5,395 nucleotides of DNA, from the NCBI GenBank assembly GCA_938038035.1, contig CALHQV010000156.1, positions 1 to 5,395 on the forward strand, written 5' to 3'. How positions within the stretch are numbered: the first letter of the stretch is position 1; each line of letters begins with the position of its first letter. The position numbers and the translations under genes were made by a program. This document shows positions 1 to 5,395 of this stretch, piece after piece. The notes beneath the pieces were generated by a model. It did not search any database. It was not told the origin of the DNA and was given only the letters and a program-made list of their open reading frames with translations. The stretch is from an uncultured Gemella sp. Its GTDB lineage: Bacteria; Bacillota; Bacilli; Staphylococcales; Gemellaceae.

Positions 1-46
1 AATTAACAAATATAATCATATCCTAAAATTGGCTATAGGTCAAGTC

Positions 47-71
47 AAAAACGCTATTTCTAACGATTTTT
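47..71 (-). terminator. Probable weak Rho-independent terminator of the DegV/FakB gene
   Basis: Read on the minus strand, this begins about 10 bases past the stop codon at 82-84. It contains CGTTA, a GAAA loop and TAGCG (one G-U pair), flanked by AAAAA before and TTTTT after, with one bulged T. The T run directly follows the GC-containing part of the stem, as expected for an intrinsic terminator. The core is only five pairs, so termination may be incomplete. The rest of bases 1-81 shows nothing else I can name. Confidence 0.5.
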
Positions 72-81
72 CTCTATTTTT

Positions 82-918
82 TTAGGAATGATATCGAACT
101 AAGATAGCCCATGCATTTTCGCCTGTATGTGTCTGAATGATAGAGCCCGTTTCCAGTACTGAGATTGGTTTTTCGACATAAGTTTGTAAAATATTCTTCA
201 TCTCACTGGCCCATTCATTGGTACCAGCGTAGGATATTCCAATTTCTGCAACGGATTTATGAGATAGGGTATCTGCTAATTCATCAAGCCATTTTTTAAA
301 TGTCTTAGCACCACGCCCCTTTACAATAGGCTGGAGTTCATGATCCTTCATTTGCATCACAACTCGGATATTCAAAAGAGAGCTTAGCAAACCGGTCACA
401 CGTCCGATACGTCCACCCTTAACTAGGTTTTCTAATGTTGAAACACCGATATAGAGTTCTGTATGATTTTTGACGTCCTCTACATGAGCTAAGATTGTTT
501 CTAAATCTTTACCCTCTTTAGCAAGTTTAGCAGCTTCAACAACTTGAAACTTCATAGCTTGATCTGTAAAAGAACTATCAATAACCGTCACATCAGCAGT
601 TGAGAGACTTGCCCCTTGGCGAGCAGCTTCAACAGTTCCAGACAAGGCATGGGACATGTGAATGGCGATAATTTGACTGCCATCTTTACCTAGTTCTTCA
701 AAGACCTCAGCAAACACTCCTACAGGTGGCTGGCTTGTTTTAGGCAGATTCTTACTTTGTTGCATAAGATGAAGGAATTCTCCCTCTTTCAAATCTGCAT
801 CCGAATAAAGCACACTATCAATCATAACTGATAGAGGGACAACAGTGATATTTAATTCTTTAACTACTTCTGGTTCGATAGTAACAGAAGAGTCCGTTAC
901 AATTTTTACTTGTGTCAT
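82..918 (-). CDS. fakB: DegV-family fatty-acid-binding protein (FakB type, streptococcal FakB1-like)
   Basis: This encodes a 278-residue soluble cytoplasmic protein, the usual length for DegV/FakB. FakB proteins hold a free fatty acid while the kinase FakA phosphorylates its carboxylate, and the acyl-phosphate then enters phospholipid synthesis. Visible family marks are the N-terminal V-T-D-S-S strand and turn (residues 7-11), T61-S62 in T-S-Q-P-P, S93 in A-L-S-G, the G-R-I-G-R-V-T-G loop (169-176) and H264 in T-H-T-G near the C-terminus. T61, S93 and this His correspond to the known carboxylate-binding residues of FakB. I chose the ATG at 918-916 because the family begins M-x-x-V/I-K-I-V-T-D-S-S and an AGAAAGA ribosome site lies about 8 bases upstream. 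The longer reading from 996 would add 26 unrelated residues spanning the promoter. The gene diverges from metG. Base composition is clearly higher in GC than metG (43% versus 32% in single 60-base lines counted by hand). The sequence resembles Streptococcus FakB1 as I recall it, so acquisition is likely. FakB is secure at family level; the ligand (saturated fatty acid in FakB1) is inferred. Confidence 0.9.
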   Translation of the reverse strand: MTQVKIVTDSSVTIEPEVVKELNITVVPLSVMIDSVLYSDADLKEGEFLHLMQQSKNLPKTSQPPVGVFAEVFEELGKDGSQIIAIHMSHALSGTVEAARQGASLSTADVTVIDSSFTDQAMKFQVVEAAKLAKEGKDLETILAHVEDVKNHTELYIGVSTLENLVKGGRIGRVTGLLSSLLNIRVVMQMKDHELQPIVKGRGAKTFKKWLDELADTLSHKSVAEIGISYAGTNEWASEMKNILQTYVEKPISVLETGSIIQTHTGENAWAILVRYHS

Positions 919-967
919 AAGTTCAATCTTTCTATTCTTCTCAATAGGATTGGAATTTTTCACTCTT

Positions 968-976
968 ATTATATCA
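968..976 (-). promoter_or_regulatory. Extended -10 promoter element for fakB
   Basis: On the minus strand this reads TGATATAAT, a perfect extended -10 (TGnTATAAT). It sits about 50 bases before the chosen start codon, giving a leader of roughly 43 bases. I see no convincing -35 at 15-18 bases spacing, which fits an extended -10 promoter. An ATGAT-A5-ATCAT inverted repeat (982-996) overlaps where the -35 would lie. This position also supports the ATG at 918 over the upstream one at 996. Confidence 0.65.
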
Positions 977-1014
977 AAAAAATGATAAAAAATCATGCAT
1001 TAGCCTCAATTATA

Positions 1015-1023
1015 TGGTACAAT
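1015..1023 (+). promoter_or_regulatory. Extended -10 promoter element for metG
   Basis: TGGTACAAT matches TGnTAnAAT with one deviation from the consensus hexamer. It lies about 50 bases upstream of the metG start. No good -35 is visible upstream. The leader after it is only about 43 bases, too short for a T-box or SAM riboswitch. Confidence 0.55.
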
Positions 1024-1056
1024 AGTAATGTATATTAACTAAAAATTGAAATGAAA

Positions 1057-1062
1057 GTGAGG
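1057..1062 (+). promoter_or_regulatory. Ribosome binding site of metG
   Basis: GTGAGG (within AAAGTGAGGA) lies 11 bases before the ATG at 1074. The spacing is slightly long. Two other ATGs (1051, 1063) are out of frame with metG, so this site fixes the start at 1074, where the protein begins as in other MetRS. Confidence 0.7.
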
Positions 1063-1073
1063 ATGGTTGTAAG

Positions 1074-3074
1074 ATGACTAAAAAAACATTTTATGTTACA
1101 ACTCCTATTTATTACCCAAGCGGTAACTTACACATAGGGCATGCTTATACAACAGTAGCATGTGATGCTTTAACAAGATATAAAAAATTAAGTGGATATG
1201 ATACATACTTTTTAACAGGTACAGATGAACACGGTCAAAAAATTCAACAAAAAGCTCAAGAAAAAGGTATTTCAGAACAAGCTTATGTTGATGAAATGAT
1301 TAAGGATATTAAAAGATTATGGGAAGCTATGGATATTAACTATAGCAAATTTATTCGTACAACAGATGATTATCATGAAAAAGCAGTTGCTGAAATTTTT
1401 GATAAATTAGTTGAAAAAGGAGATATCTATCTTGGAGAATATAAAGGTTGGTATTCTATTAGTGATGAGGAATATTTCACAGAAACTCAACTTCAAGAAG
1501 TCTTCAGAGATGAAGAAGGAAATATGATTGGTGGTATAGCACCAAGTGGAAATGAAGTAAAATTAGTTAGTGAAGAATGTTACTTCTTCAAAATGAGTAA
1601 ATATGCTGATAGATTAGTTAAGTACTATGACGAGCATCCAGAATTCATTTTACCTGAAAGCAGAAAAAATGAAATGCTTAATAACTTTATTAAACCAGGA
1701 TTAGAGGACTTAGCTGTTACTCGTACAACTTTTGATTGGGGAGTAAAAGTAAAATCAAATCCAAAACACGTTGTATATGTTTGGATTGATGCCTTAGTTA
1801 ACTACATTACAGCGCTAGGGTATGCTACTGGTGAAAGTGAAGAGCTATTCAATAAATATTGGCCGGCTGATGTACAAGTAGTAGGTAAAGAAATTGTACG
1901 TTTCCACGTTATTTACTGGCCAATACTACTTATGGCATTAGATTTACCATTACCTAAAAAAATCTTTGCTCACGGTTGGTTATTAATGAAAGATGGTAAA
2001 ATGAGTAAGTCTAAAGGTAACGTAGTTGACCCTTATATGTTAATAGAGCGTTATGGATTAGATTCAGCACGTTATTACTTATTACGTGAAGTTCCATTTG
2101 GACAAGATGGAATATTCACACCAGAAAGTTTTATCGACAGAATCAACTCAGATTTATCAAATGATTTAGGAAACCTATTAAATAGAACTATTTCTATGAT
2201 TAACAAGTACTGTGGTGGAGTAATTCCAAAATTTGTTGAACCAACAACAGAATTTGATAATGAATTAATAGCTCTATCAAAAGAGGTTATCGCAGAATAT
2301 GAAGAGTACATGGAAAACATGCAGTTTTCTAAAGCTTTAGAATCAGTGTGGAAATTCATTTCTAGAACTAACAAATATATTGATCAAACTACACCTTGGA
2401 TTTTAGCAAAAGATGAAGCAAATCAACCTGAATTAGATAAGGTTATGAACTACTTAGCGGAAAGTCTTCGTATAGCGACAATCTTAATAGCACCTGCTTT
2501 AACAAAAGCACCAACAGAAATTGCTAAGCAATTAGGAATTAGAGAAGACTTATTAGTGTTTGAATCTGCTAAAACTTTTGGAGTATTTGATGGAACTGTA
2601 AAAGTTGTAGAAAAACCAACTCCAATATTCCCAAGATTCGATAAAGATGTCGAAGTAGAGTATATTAAAGAACAAATGTCACCTAAGGCGCTTGAGAACT
2701 TAGAAACAGAATCTAAAGAAGAAAATGAAGATACATATGTTGAGCTTGCTGAAGAAATCACAATTGATAAATTCTTTGAAACTTCGTTAAGAGTAGCAGA
2801 AGTATTAGAATGTGAAAAAGTTAAGAAGAGTTCAAAATTATTAAAATTCAAACTTGATTTAGGAAATCACCAAAGACAAATAGTATCTGGTATTGCTAAA
2901 TACTATGATCCAGCAGAATTAGTAGGTAAAAAAGTTGCTGTTGTAGCTAACTTAAAACCAGTTAAACTATGTGGTGAATTAAGTGAGGGAATGATTTTAT
3001 CAGCAGAAAAAGATGGTATCTTACGAGTAGTTGAAATTAATGCAGAAATTCCTAACGGAGCAGAAATTAGATAA
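1074..3074 (+). CDS. metG: Methionyl-tRNA synthetase
   Basis: This encodes a 666-residue class I aminoacyl-tRNA synthetase that charges tRNA-Met, including the initiator, with methionine in the cytoplasm. The ATP-binding signature H-I-G-H is at residues 20-23 in P-S-G-N-L-H-I-G-H, and K-M-S-K-S is at 309-313. W-I-D-A-L at 237-241 belongs to the catalytic Rossmann fold, and the anticodon-binding helix bundle contains the conserved P-W (441-442). The connective region around 115-170 has no CxxC pairs (only C169), so this is the zinc-free form seen in Bacillus MetS. Residues ~562-666 form the C-terminal OB-fold tRNA-binding domain (Trbp111/EMAP-like), which dimerises the enzyme. Length and domain order match full-length Bacilli MetRS, with no frameshift or missing motif. 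It has its own extended -10 promoter, stands alone between a divergent and a convergent gene, and ends just before a strong hairpin terminator. Composition is AT-rich and appears typical of the host genome. There is no sign of T-box control. Confidence 0.98.
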   Translation: MTKKTFYVTTPIYYPSGNLHIGHAYTTVACDALTRYKKLSGYDTYFLTGTDEHGQKIQQKAQEKGISEQAYVDEMIKDIKRLWEAMDINYSKFIRTTDDYHEKAVAEIFDKLVEKGDIYLGEYKGWYSISDEEYFTETQLQEVFRDEEGNMIGGIAPSGNEVKLVSEECYFFKMSKYADRLVKYYDEHPEFILPESRKNEMLNNFIKPGLEDLAVTRTTFDWGVKVKSNPKHVVYVWIDALVNYITALGYATGESEELFNKYWPADVQVVGKEIVRFHVIYWPILLMALDLPLPKKIFAHGWLLMKDGKMSKSKGNVVDPYMLIERYGLDSARYYLLREVPFGQDGIFTPESFIDRINSDLSNDLGNLLNRTISMINKYCGGVIPKFVEPTTEFDNELIALSKEVIAEYEEYMENMQFSKALESVWKFISRTNKYIDQTTPWILAKDEANQPELDKVMNYLAESLRIATILIAPALTKAPTEIAKQLGIREDLLVFESAKTFGVFDGTVKVVEKPTPIFPRFDKDVEVEYIKEQMSPKALENLETESKEENEDTYVELAEEITIDKFFETSLRVAEVLECEKVKKSSKLLKFKLDLGNHQRQIVSGIAKYYDPAELVGKKVAVVANLKPVKLCGELSEGMILSAEKDGILRVVEINAEIPNGAEIR

Positions 3075-3076
3075 TA

Positions 3077-3114
3077 AAAAGAGAGAATATAGTGAAAACT
3101 ATATTCTCTTTTTT
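3077..3114 (+). terminator. Bidirectional Rho-independent terminator after metG
   Basis: GAGAATATAGT (3083-3093) pairs perfectly with ACTATATTCTC (3098-3108) around a GAAA loop. The stem extends outward through A-T pairs and one G-T pair, ending in a run of six T on the plus strand. On the minus strand the same hairpin is followed by TTTTTATTA, so it can also stop transcripts from the convergent gene. It starts two bases past the metG stop codon. Confidence 0.9.
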
Positions 3115-3146
3115 GGGAATTAAAACAATTTATATGTACAAAGTAA

Positions 3147-3172
3147 TCCACCTGAGAATTTCCTCAGGTGGA
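3147..3172 (-). terminator. Hairpin downstream of the coiled-coil membrane protein gene, probable terminator
   Basis: TCCACCTGAG (3147-3156) and CTCAGGTGGA (3163-3172) are perfect 10-base inverted repeats around a 6-base loop. The stem is GC-rich for this region. It begins 10 bases past the stop codon of the minus-strand gene, the right place for its terminator. The T tract after it on that strand (ATTACTTTG) is poor, so the bidirectional hairpin at 3077-3114 may complete termination. It could also act as a 3' mRNA-stabilising stem. Confidence 0.65.
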
Positions 3173-3181
3173 CTAAATTAA

Positions 3182-5326
3182 TTATCTTGTTGTTCTTTGT
3201 TTGCTTTGAGAGTTAGAGGCGTTTTTATTATCATTACTATCTATGTTTTTAGTCTTAGGCGTTTCTCTATTAACTTCAATCACACGAACCGGATTAACAG
3301 GTACGAATGATCCATCAGATACATGATAAATTAATCTGTTGTTATTAATTCCGATACCATTAATATTAAGTTGTGCACCATTACTAAAGGTAACTCTAAC
3401 TTTGCTTGCTGCTTCATCAGAATATACATTTTGTGTAGCTAAGAATTTAATCGCTACTGGGCGAGAAATAAAGTTTTCAAGTTCATCGTTCTTAGAATCT
3501 ACTGATACAAATTTTTCATTAGCTGTAATAAATTGACCTTGTAGATTTCCTGATGAAATTTGATACATTAAATATCCGGCAGGTGATACTATTTTGTTTA
3601 CAGTTAGTTTAGTACCAGGTTCAATAACTTCACCTTGATCTGACCAACTCGCTGATTTGAAAGCATGAATTTTTTTGTTTACTGTAACTTGACGATCTAC
3701 ATCAAATGAATATGATGTAAAAGTTCCAGCAAGTTTAGCAGTGATTTCTTCATCTTGAGCATCAGAATCGATACGAGCAGCTTCTGCTTTTTCTTGTGCT
3801 TCTAGAATTTTAGCTTTTTCTTCAGCTTCTTTTTGTTTTTTCATCTCTTCTGTAGTGTCTACAGCAGTAGTATTAGTTTCTCCAAAGCTTACATAATGTT
3901 CTTTAGCTGAAGAAATGAACTTAAGTGTAACTAAGAAACAAATTGATAATATTATCGCTAATATAACTGATGTAGCAATTCTTACTTTAATATTTTTTGA
4001 TACCTTTTTAATTTTATCATAATTTTCAACTTTTCGTCTAAAAACTTTTTTAGAAATAAAGGCTTTAATAGATATTAGAGATACTAAGAAAATGTTTCTT
4101 ACATTATTATCGATGTATTTGACCTTAAATGCAGTTTCATCTTCATTTATTACTTCTTTTTTTATACTGTGTATTTCTTTTTTAAGACCATTAAGTTTAT
4201 ACTCAATTTCTAAGTTTTTTTGAATTTTTTCAATAATTTTTTTCTCAGAGACTATATCTTTTTGAGTAATTTGTTTTTGAGCAACTAAAGTATTTAATCT
4301 TTTCTCTTCTAAAGTTATTTTTCCTTTGTCGGCATTTCTATTTTTAAGAGTTGCAATAGTTAACTTTTTCTCTTCGATTTTATCTTCTAAAGAAATTAAT
4401 GTTGTTTGTAATGAAAGTAAAGTATTTTCGTGTTCTCTCATTTCATTTTCTTTTTGTAAAAACTCTACTTTCTTTTTATCTTCTAATATTTGGAATTCTT
4501 TTTCTTTTCTTCTATATTCTCTTTTTCTTCTTTCAGCCTGTTCTTTTTCAATACGTTGACGTTCAAGTTCTTTTTCACGAGCAATACGTTCTTTTTCAAG
4601 ACGTTCTTTCTCACGTTGTTCAGCTTTTTCTTTTTCGATACGTTGACGTTCAAGTTCTTTTTCACGAGCAATACGTTCTTTTTCAAGACGCTCCTTTTCA
4701 CGTTGTTCAGCTTTTTCTTTTTCGATACGCTGACGTTCTAATTCTTTTTCGCGAGCAATACGTTCTTTTTCAAGACGTTCCTTTTCACGCTTTTCAGCTT
4801 TTTCTCTTTCTATACGTTGACGTTCAAGTTCTTTTTCGCGAGCAATACGTTCTTTTTCAAGACGCTCTCTTTCGGCGCGTGCAATCTCATTTTTTTTGCG
4901 TTCTTCTTCTATTTTACGCTGTTGTTCTTCAAATTTTTTCTTTGCTTTTTCTAGTTCAAGTGCACGTTGTTTTAATTCTTTTTCTTTTAATTTTACTTCT
5001 TTTTCTTTTTCTCGAAGTTCTTTTTCGATAGCAGATTCATCAATATGAGAATCTGTCTTTTCGTTATCCTTAGATTCATTATTTTTAAAATTAAAAGTTT
5101 TTACTTGTTTTTTTAAACGACTAAAAAAAGATGTTGAATTATCTTTTTCTTTGGTCGAATCTGTAGTATTTGTTTCAACTACTTTTTCTTTTTGTTCTTT
5201 TTTTATGAGTCCACACACTATGATTTTGTGACGATTTGGGAAAAGTCCGTTTGTTTCAATATCTAAAAAAATATCATCTTCTGAAAGTGATCCTGTGTGT
5301 GGAAGAACCATTTTGAATAATTTCAT
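3182..5326 (-). CDS. Single-pass membrane protein with long charged helix, 29-residue repeats, external beta modules and a YprB-like N-terminal stub
   Basis: This encodes a 714-residue protein of unknown function; I do not recognise the whole as a named family. In order it has: residues 1-41 resembling the start of a YprB/RNase H-like (DEDD) exonuclease, with D-I-E-T at 22-25; a polar linker (~45-98); a very charged K/E/R helix (~99-300) containing four 29-residue tandem repeats (154-269); more conventional coiled coil (~300-395); a short hydrophobic stretch (411-424) that may be amphipathic; a basic segment; one clear membrane span (~450-468); a second short K/E/A-rich helix (~492-533); two similar beta-rich, SH3b/SLAP-like modules (~546-610 and ~621-686); and a polar basic tail. 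Lysines and arginines before the span predict that the N-terminal ~449 residues lie in the cytoplasm and the C-terminal ~245 outside. No signal peptide or LPXTG is seen. The start at 5326 has AAAAGGA 10 bases upstream and there is no later ATG until residue 296. A structural, envelope-spanning or wall-binding role is possible but only inferred. The overall plan (cytoplasmic helix, one span, external domain) recalls MapZ-like division proteins, without sequence similarity that I can see. Confidence 0.88.
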   Translation of the reverse strand: MKLFKMVLPHTGSLSEDDIFLDIETNGLFPNRHKIIVCGLIKKEQKEKVVETNTTDSTKEKDNSTSFFSRLKKQVKTFNFKNNESKDNEKTDSHIDESAIEKELREKEKEVKLKEKELKQRALELEKAKKKFEEQQRKIEEERKKNEIARAERERLEKERIAREKELERQRIEREKAEKREKERLEKERIAREKELERQRIEKEKAEQREKERLEKERIAREKELERQRIEKEKAEQREKERLEKERIAREKELERQRIEKEQAERRKREYRRKEKEFQILEDKKKVEFLQKENEMREHENTLLSLQTTLISLEDKIEEKKLTIATLKNRNADKGKITLEEKRLNTLVAQKQITQKDIVSEKKIIEKIQKNLEIEYKLNGLKKEIHSIKKEVINEDETAFKVKYIDNNVRNIFLVSLISIKAFISKKVFRRKVENYDKIKKVSKNIKVRIATSVILAIILSICFLVTLKFISSAKEHYVSFGETNTTAVDTTEEMKKQKEAEEKAKILEAQEKAEAARIDSDAQDEEITAKLAGTFTSYSFDVDRQVTVNKKIHAFKSASWSDQGEVIEPGTKLTVNKIVSPAGYLMYQISSGNLQGQFITANEKFVSVDSKNDELENFISRPVAIKFLATQNVYSDEAASKVRVTFSNGAQLNINGIGINNNRLIYHVSDGSFVPVNPVRVIEVNRETPKTKNIDSNDNKNASNSQSKQRTTR
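4520..4867 (-). repeat. Four tandem 87-bp repeats encoding a 29-residue charged helix unit
   Basis: Four head-to-tail copies occupy residues 154-182, 183-211, 212-240 and 241-269 (minus-strand blocks 4867-4781, 4780-4694, 4693-4607 and 4606-4520). Each unit begins E-R-L-E-K-E-R-I-A-R-E-K and continues E-L-E-R-Q-R-I-E. Copies 2 and 3 are identical as protein, while the first and last diverge only near their C-terminal ends. Copy number of such arrays commonly varies by slippage or recombination. The pyrimidine-rich plus strand of this array creates long spurious open frames. Confidence 0.95.
5204..5326 (-). other. N-terminal YprB/RNase H-like exonuclease fragment fused to the membrane protein
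   Basis: Codons 1-41 of the 714-residue protein encode a hydrophobic leader strand, then F-L-D-I-E-T-N-G-L at 20-28 and an I-I-V-C-G-L-I strand at 35-41. This is the layout of motif I in the YprB/RNase_H_2 branch of DEDD nucleases, where D and E bind metal and the next strand carries a small-residue turn. The downstream catalytic motifs (the second and third acidic sites) are absent, since the protein turns into K/E-rich sequence immediately afterwards. It therefore cannot be an active nuclease. The join falls in an A-rich tract (ATAAAAAAAGAACAAAAAG on the minus strand, about 5184-5206). The similarity is from memory of the family and covers a short length. Confidence 0.55.
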
Positions 5327-5336
5327 TGTGAATCAG

Positions 5337-5343
5337 TCCTTTT
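5337..5343 (-). promoter_or_regulatory. Ribosome binding site of the 714-residue protein
   Basis: The minus strand reads AAAAGGA, followed by 10 bases and then ATG at 5326. This is a reasonable Bacilli site and, with no in-frame ATG upstream in the window, fixes the start so that the nuclease-like stub is translated. Confidence 0.65.
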
Positions 5344-5360
5344 ATTTTTTTATAGTTAGG

Positions 5361-5366
5361 ATTATA
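5361..5366 (-). promoter_or_regulatory. Possible -10 promoter hexamer for the 714-residue protein
   Basis: The minus strand reads TATAAT, 34 bases upstream of the start codon. The nearest -35-like hexamer is TTGAAA (5386-5381), but the spacer is 14 bases, shorter than optimal. There is no TG extension. In such AT-rich DNA a chance match is possible, and the window ends soon after, so an upstream promoter cannot be excluded. Confidence 0.4.
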
Positions 5367-5395
5367 TTGTTGAAAAATATTTTCAATCATATTGT

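Noticed and set aside
919..996. N-terminal extension of the FakB gene to an ATG at 996
   Set aside because: The 26 extra residues do not resemble any FakB, and they span the TGATATAAT promoter element. The ATG at 918 gives the family-standard N-terminus.
1024..1073. T-box or SAM riboswitch before metG
   Set aside because: The leader is only about 40-50 bases and shows no T-box sequence, specifier stem or terminator hairpin.
1051..1077. Eight-codon leader peptide (M-K-V-R-M-V-V-R) ending in an ATGA overlap with metG
   Set aside because: It has no ribosome site of its own, contains the metG Shine-Dalgarno sequence, and is short enough to occur by chance.
2075..2851. Minus-strand open frames of 99 and 133 codons within metG
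   Set aside because: They lie wholly inside a canonical, full-length MetRS gene, are low-complexity (S/N-rich) and lack ribosome sites. They are shadows.
3339..3536. 65-codon plus-strand frame inside the membrane protein gene
   Set aside because: It is antisense to the conserved-looking external modules, with no ribosome site or recognisable product.
4520..4867. CRISPR or other non-coding direct-repeat array
   Set aside because: The copies are contiguous with no unique spacers, the period is a multiple of three, and the differences are mostly silent, so it is a coding tandem repeat.
4399..5031. Long plus-strand open frames rich in F, L and V opposite the repeats
   Set aside because: They are the antisense of the K/E/R repeat array, whose codons lack stops when read backwards. 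They have no plausible start signals and their low-complexity composition is explained by the real gene.

Overview
The window looks like chromosomal DNA from a low-GC member of the Bacilli. The AT-rich codon usage, the adenine-rich Shine-Dalgarno sites, the Bacillus-type methionyl-tRNA synthetase and the overall feel of metG and the large membrane protein suggest Gemella or a close relative. This is a judgement from memory of the families, not a database match. Three protein genes fill almost all of it, and no RNA gene, insertion sequence or CRISPR array is visible. No gene-free stretch exceeds 300 bases.

Bases 1-81 hold a weak hairpin terminator. Bases 82-918 (minus) encode a DegV-family fatty-acid-binding protein of the FakB type. 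It is noticeably richer in GC than its neighbours and reads like a streptococcal FakB1. Bases 919-1073 form a divergent promoter region with back-to-back extended -10 elements. Bases 1074-3074 (plus) encode a full-length, zinc-free MetRS with the C-terminal tRNA-binding domain. Bases 3075-3181 separate two convergent genes and contain two hairpins. Bases 3182-5326 (minus) encode a 714-residue, K/E/R-rich single-pass membrane protein. Bases 5327-5395 carry its ribosome binding site and a probable promoter.

The three genes do not form an operon: fakB and metG diverge, and metG and the membrane protein converge. MetRS is housekeeping and FakB feeds exogenous fatty acids into phospholipid synthesis. 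The membrane protein has no family I can name.

The membrane protein is the most unusual object. Its first ~41 residues look like the start of a YprB-type RNase H-like/DEDD exonuclease, including the motif I D-I-E-T signature, but the rest of the nuclease is absent. They run directly into a long charged helix with four 29-residue tandem repeats, then one membrane span, then two similar beta-rich modules outside the cell. The second notable point is the compositional and phylogenetic mismatch of the fakB gene, which suggests transfer from a Streptococcus or an assembly join.
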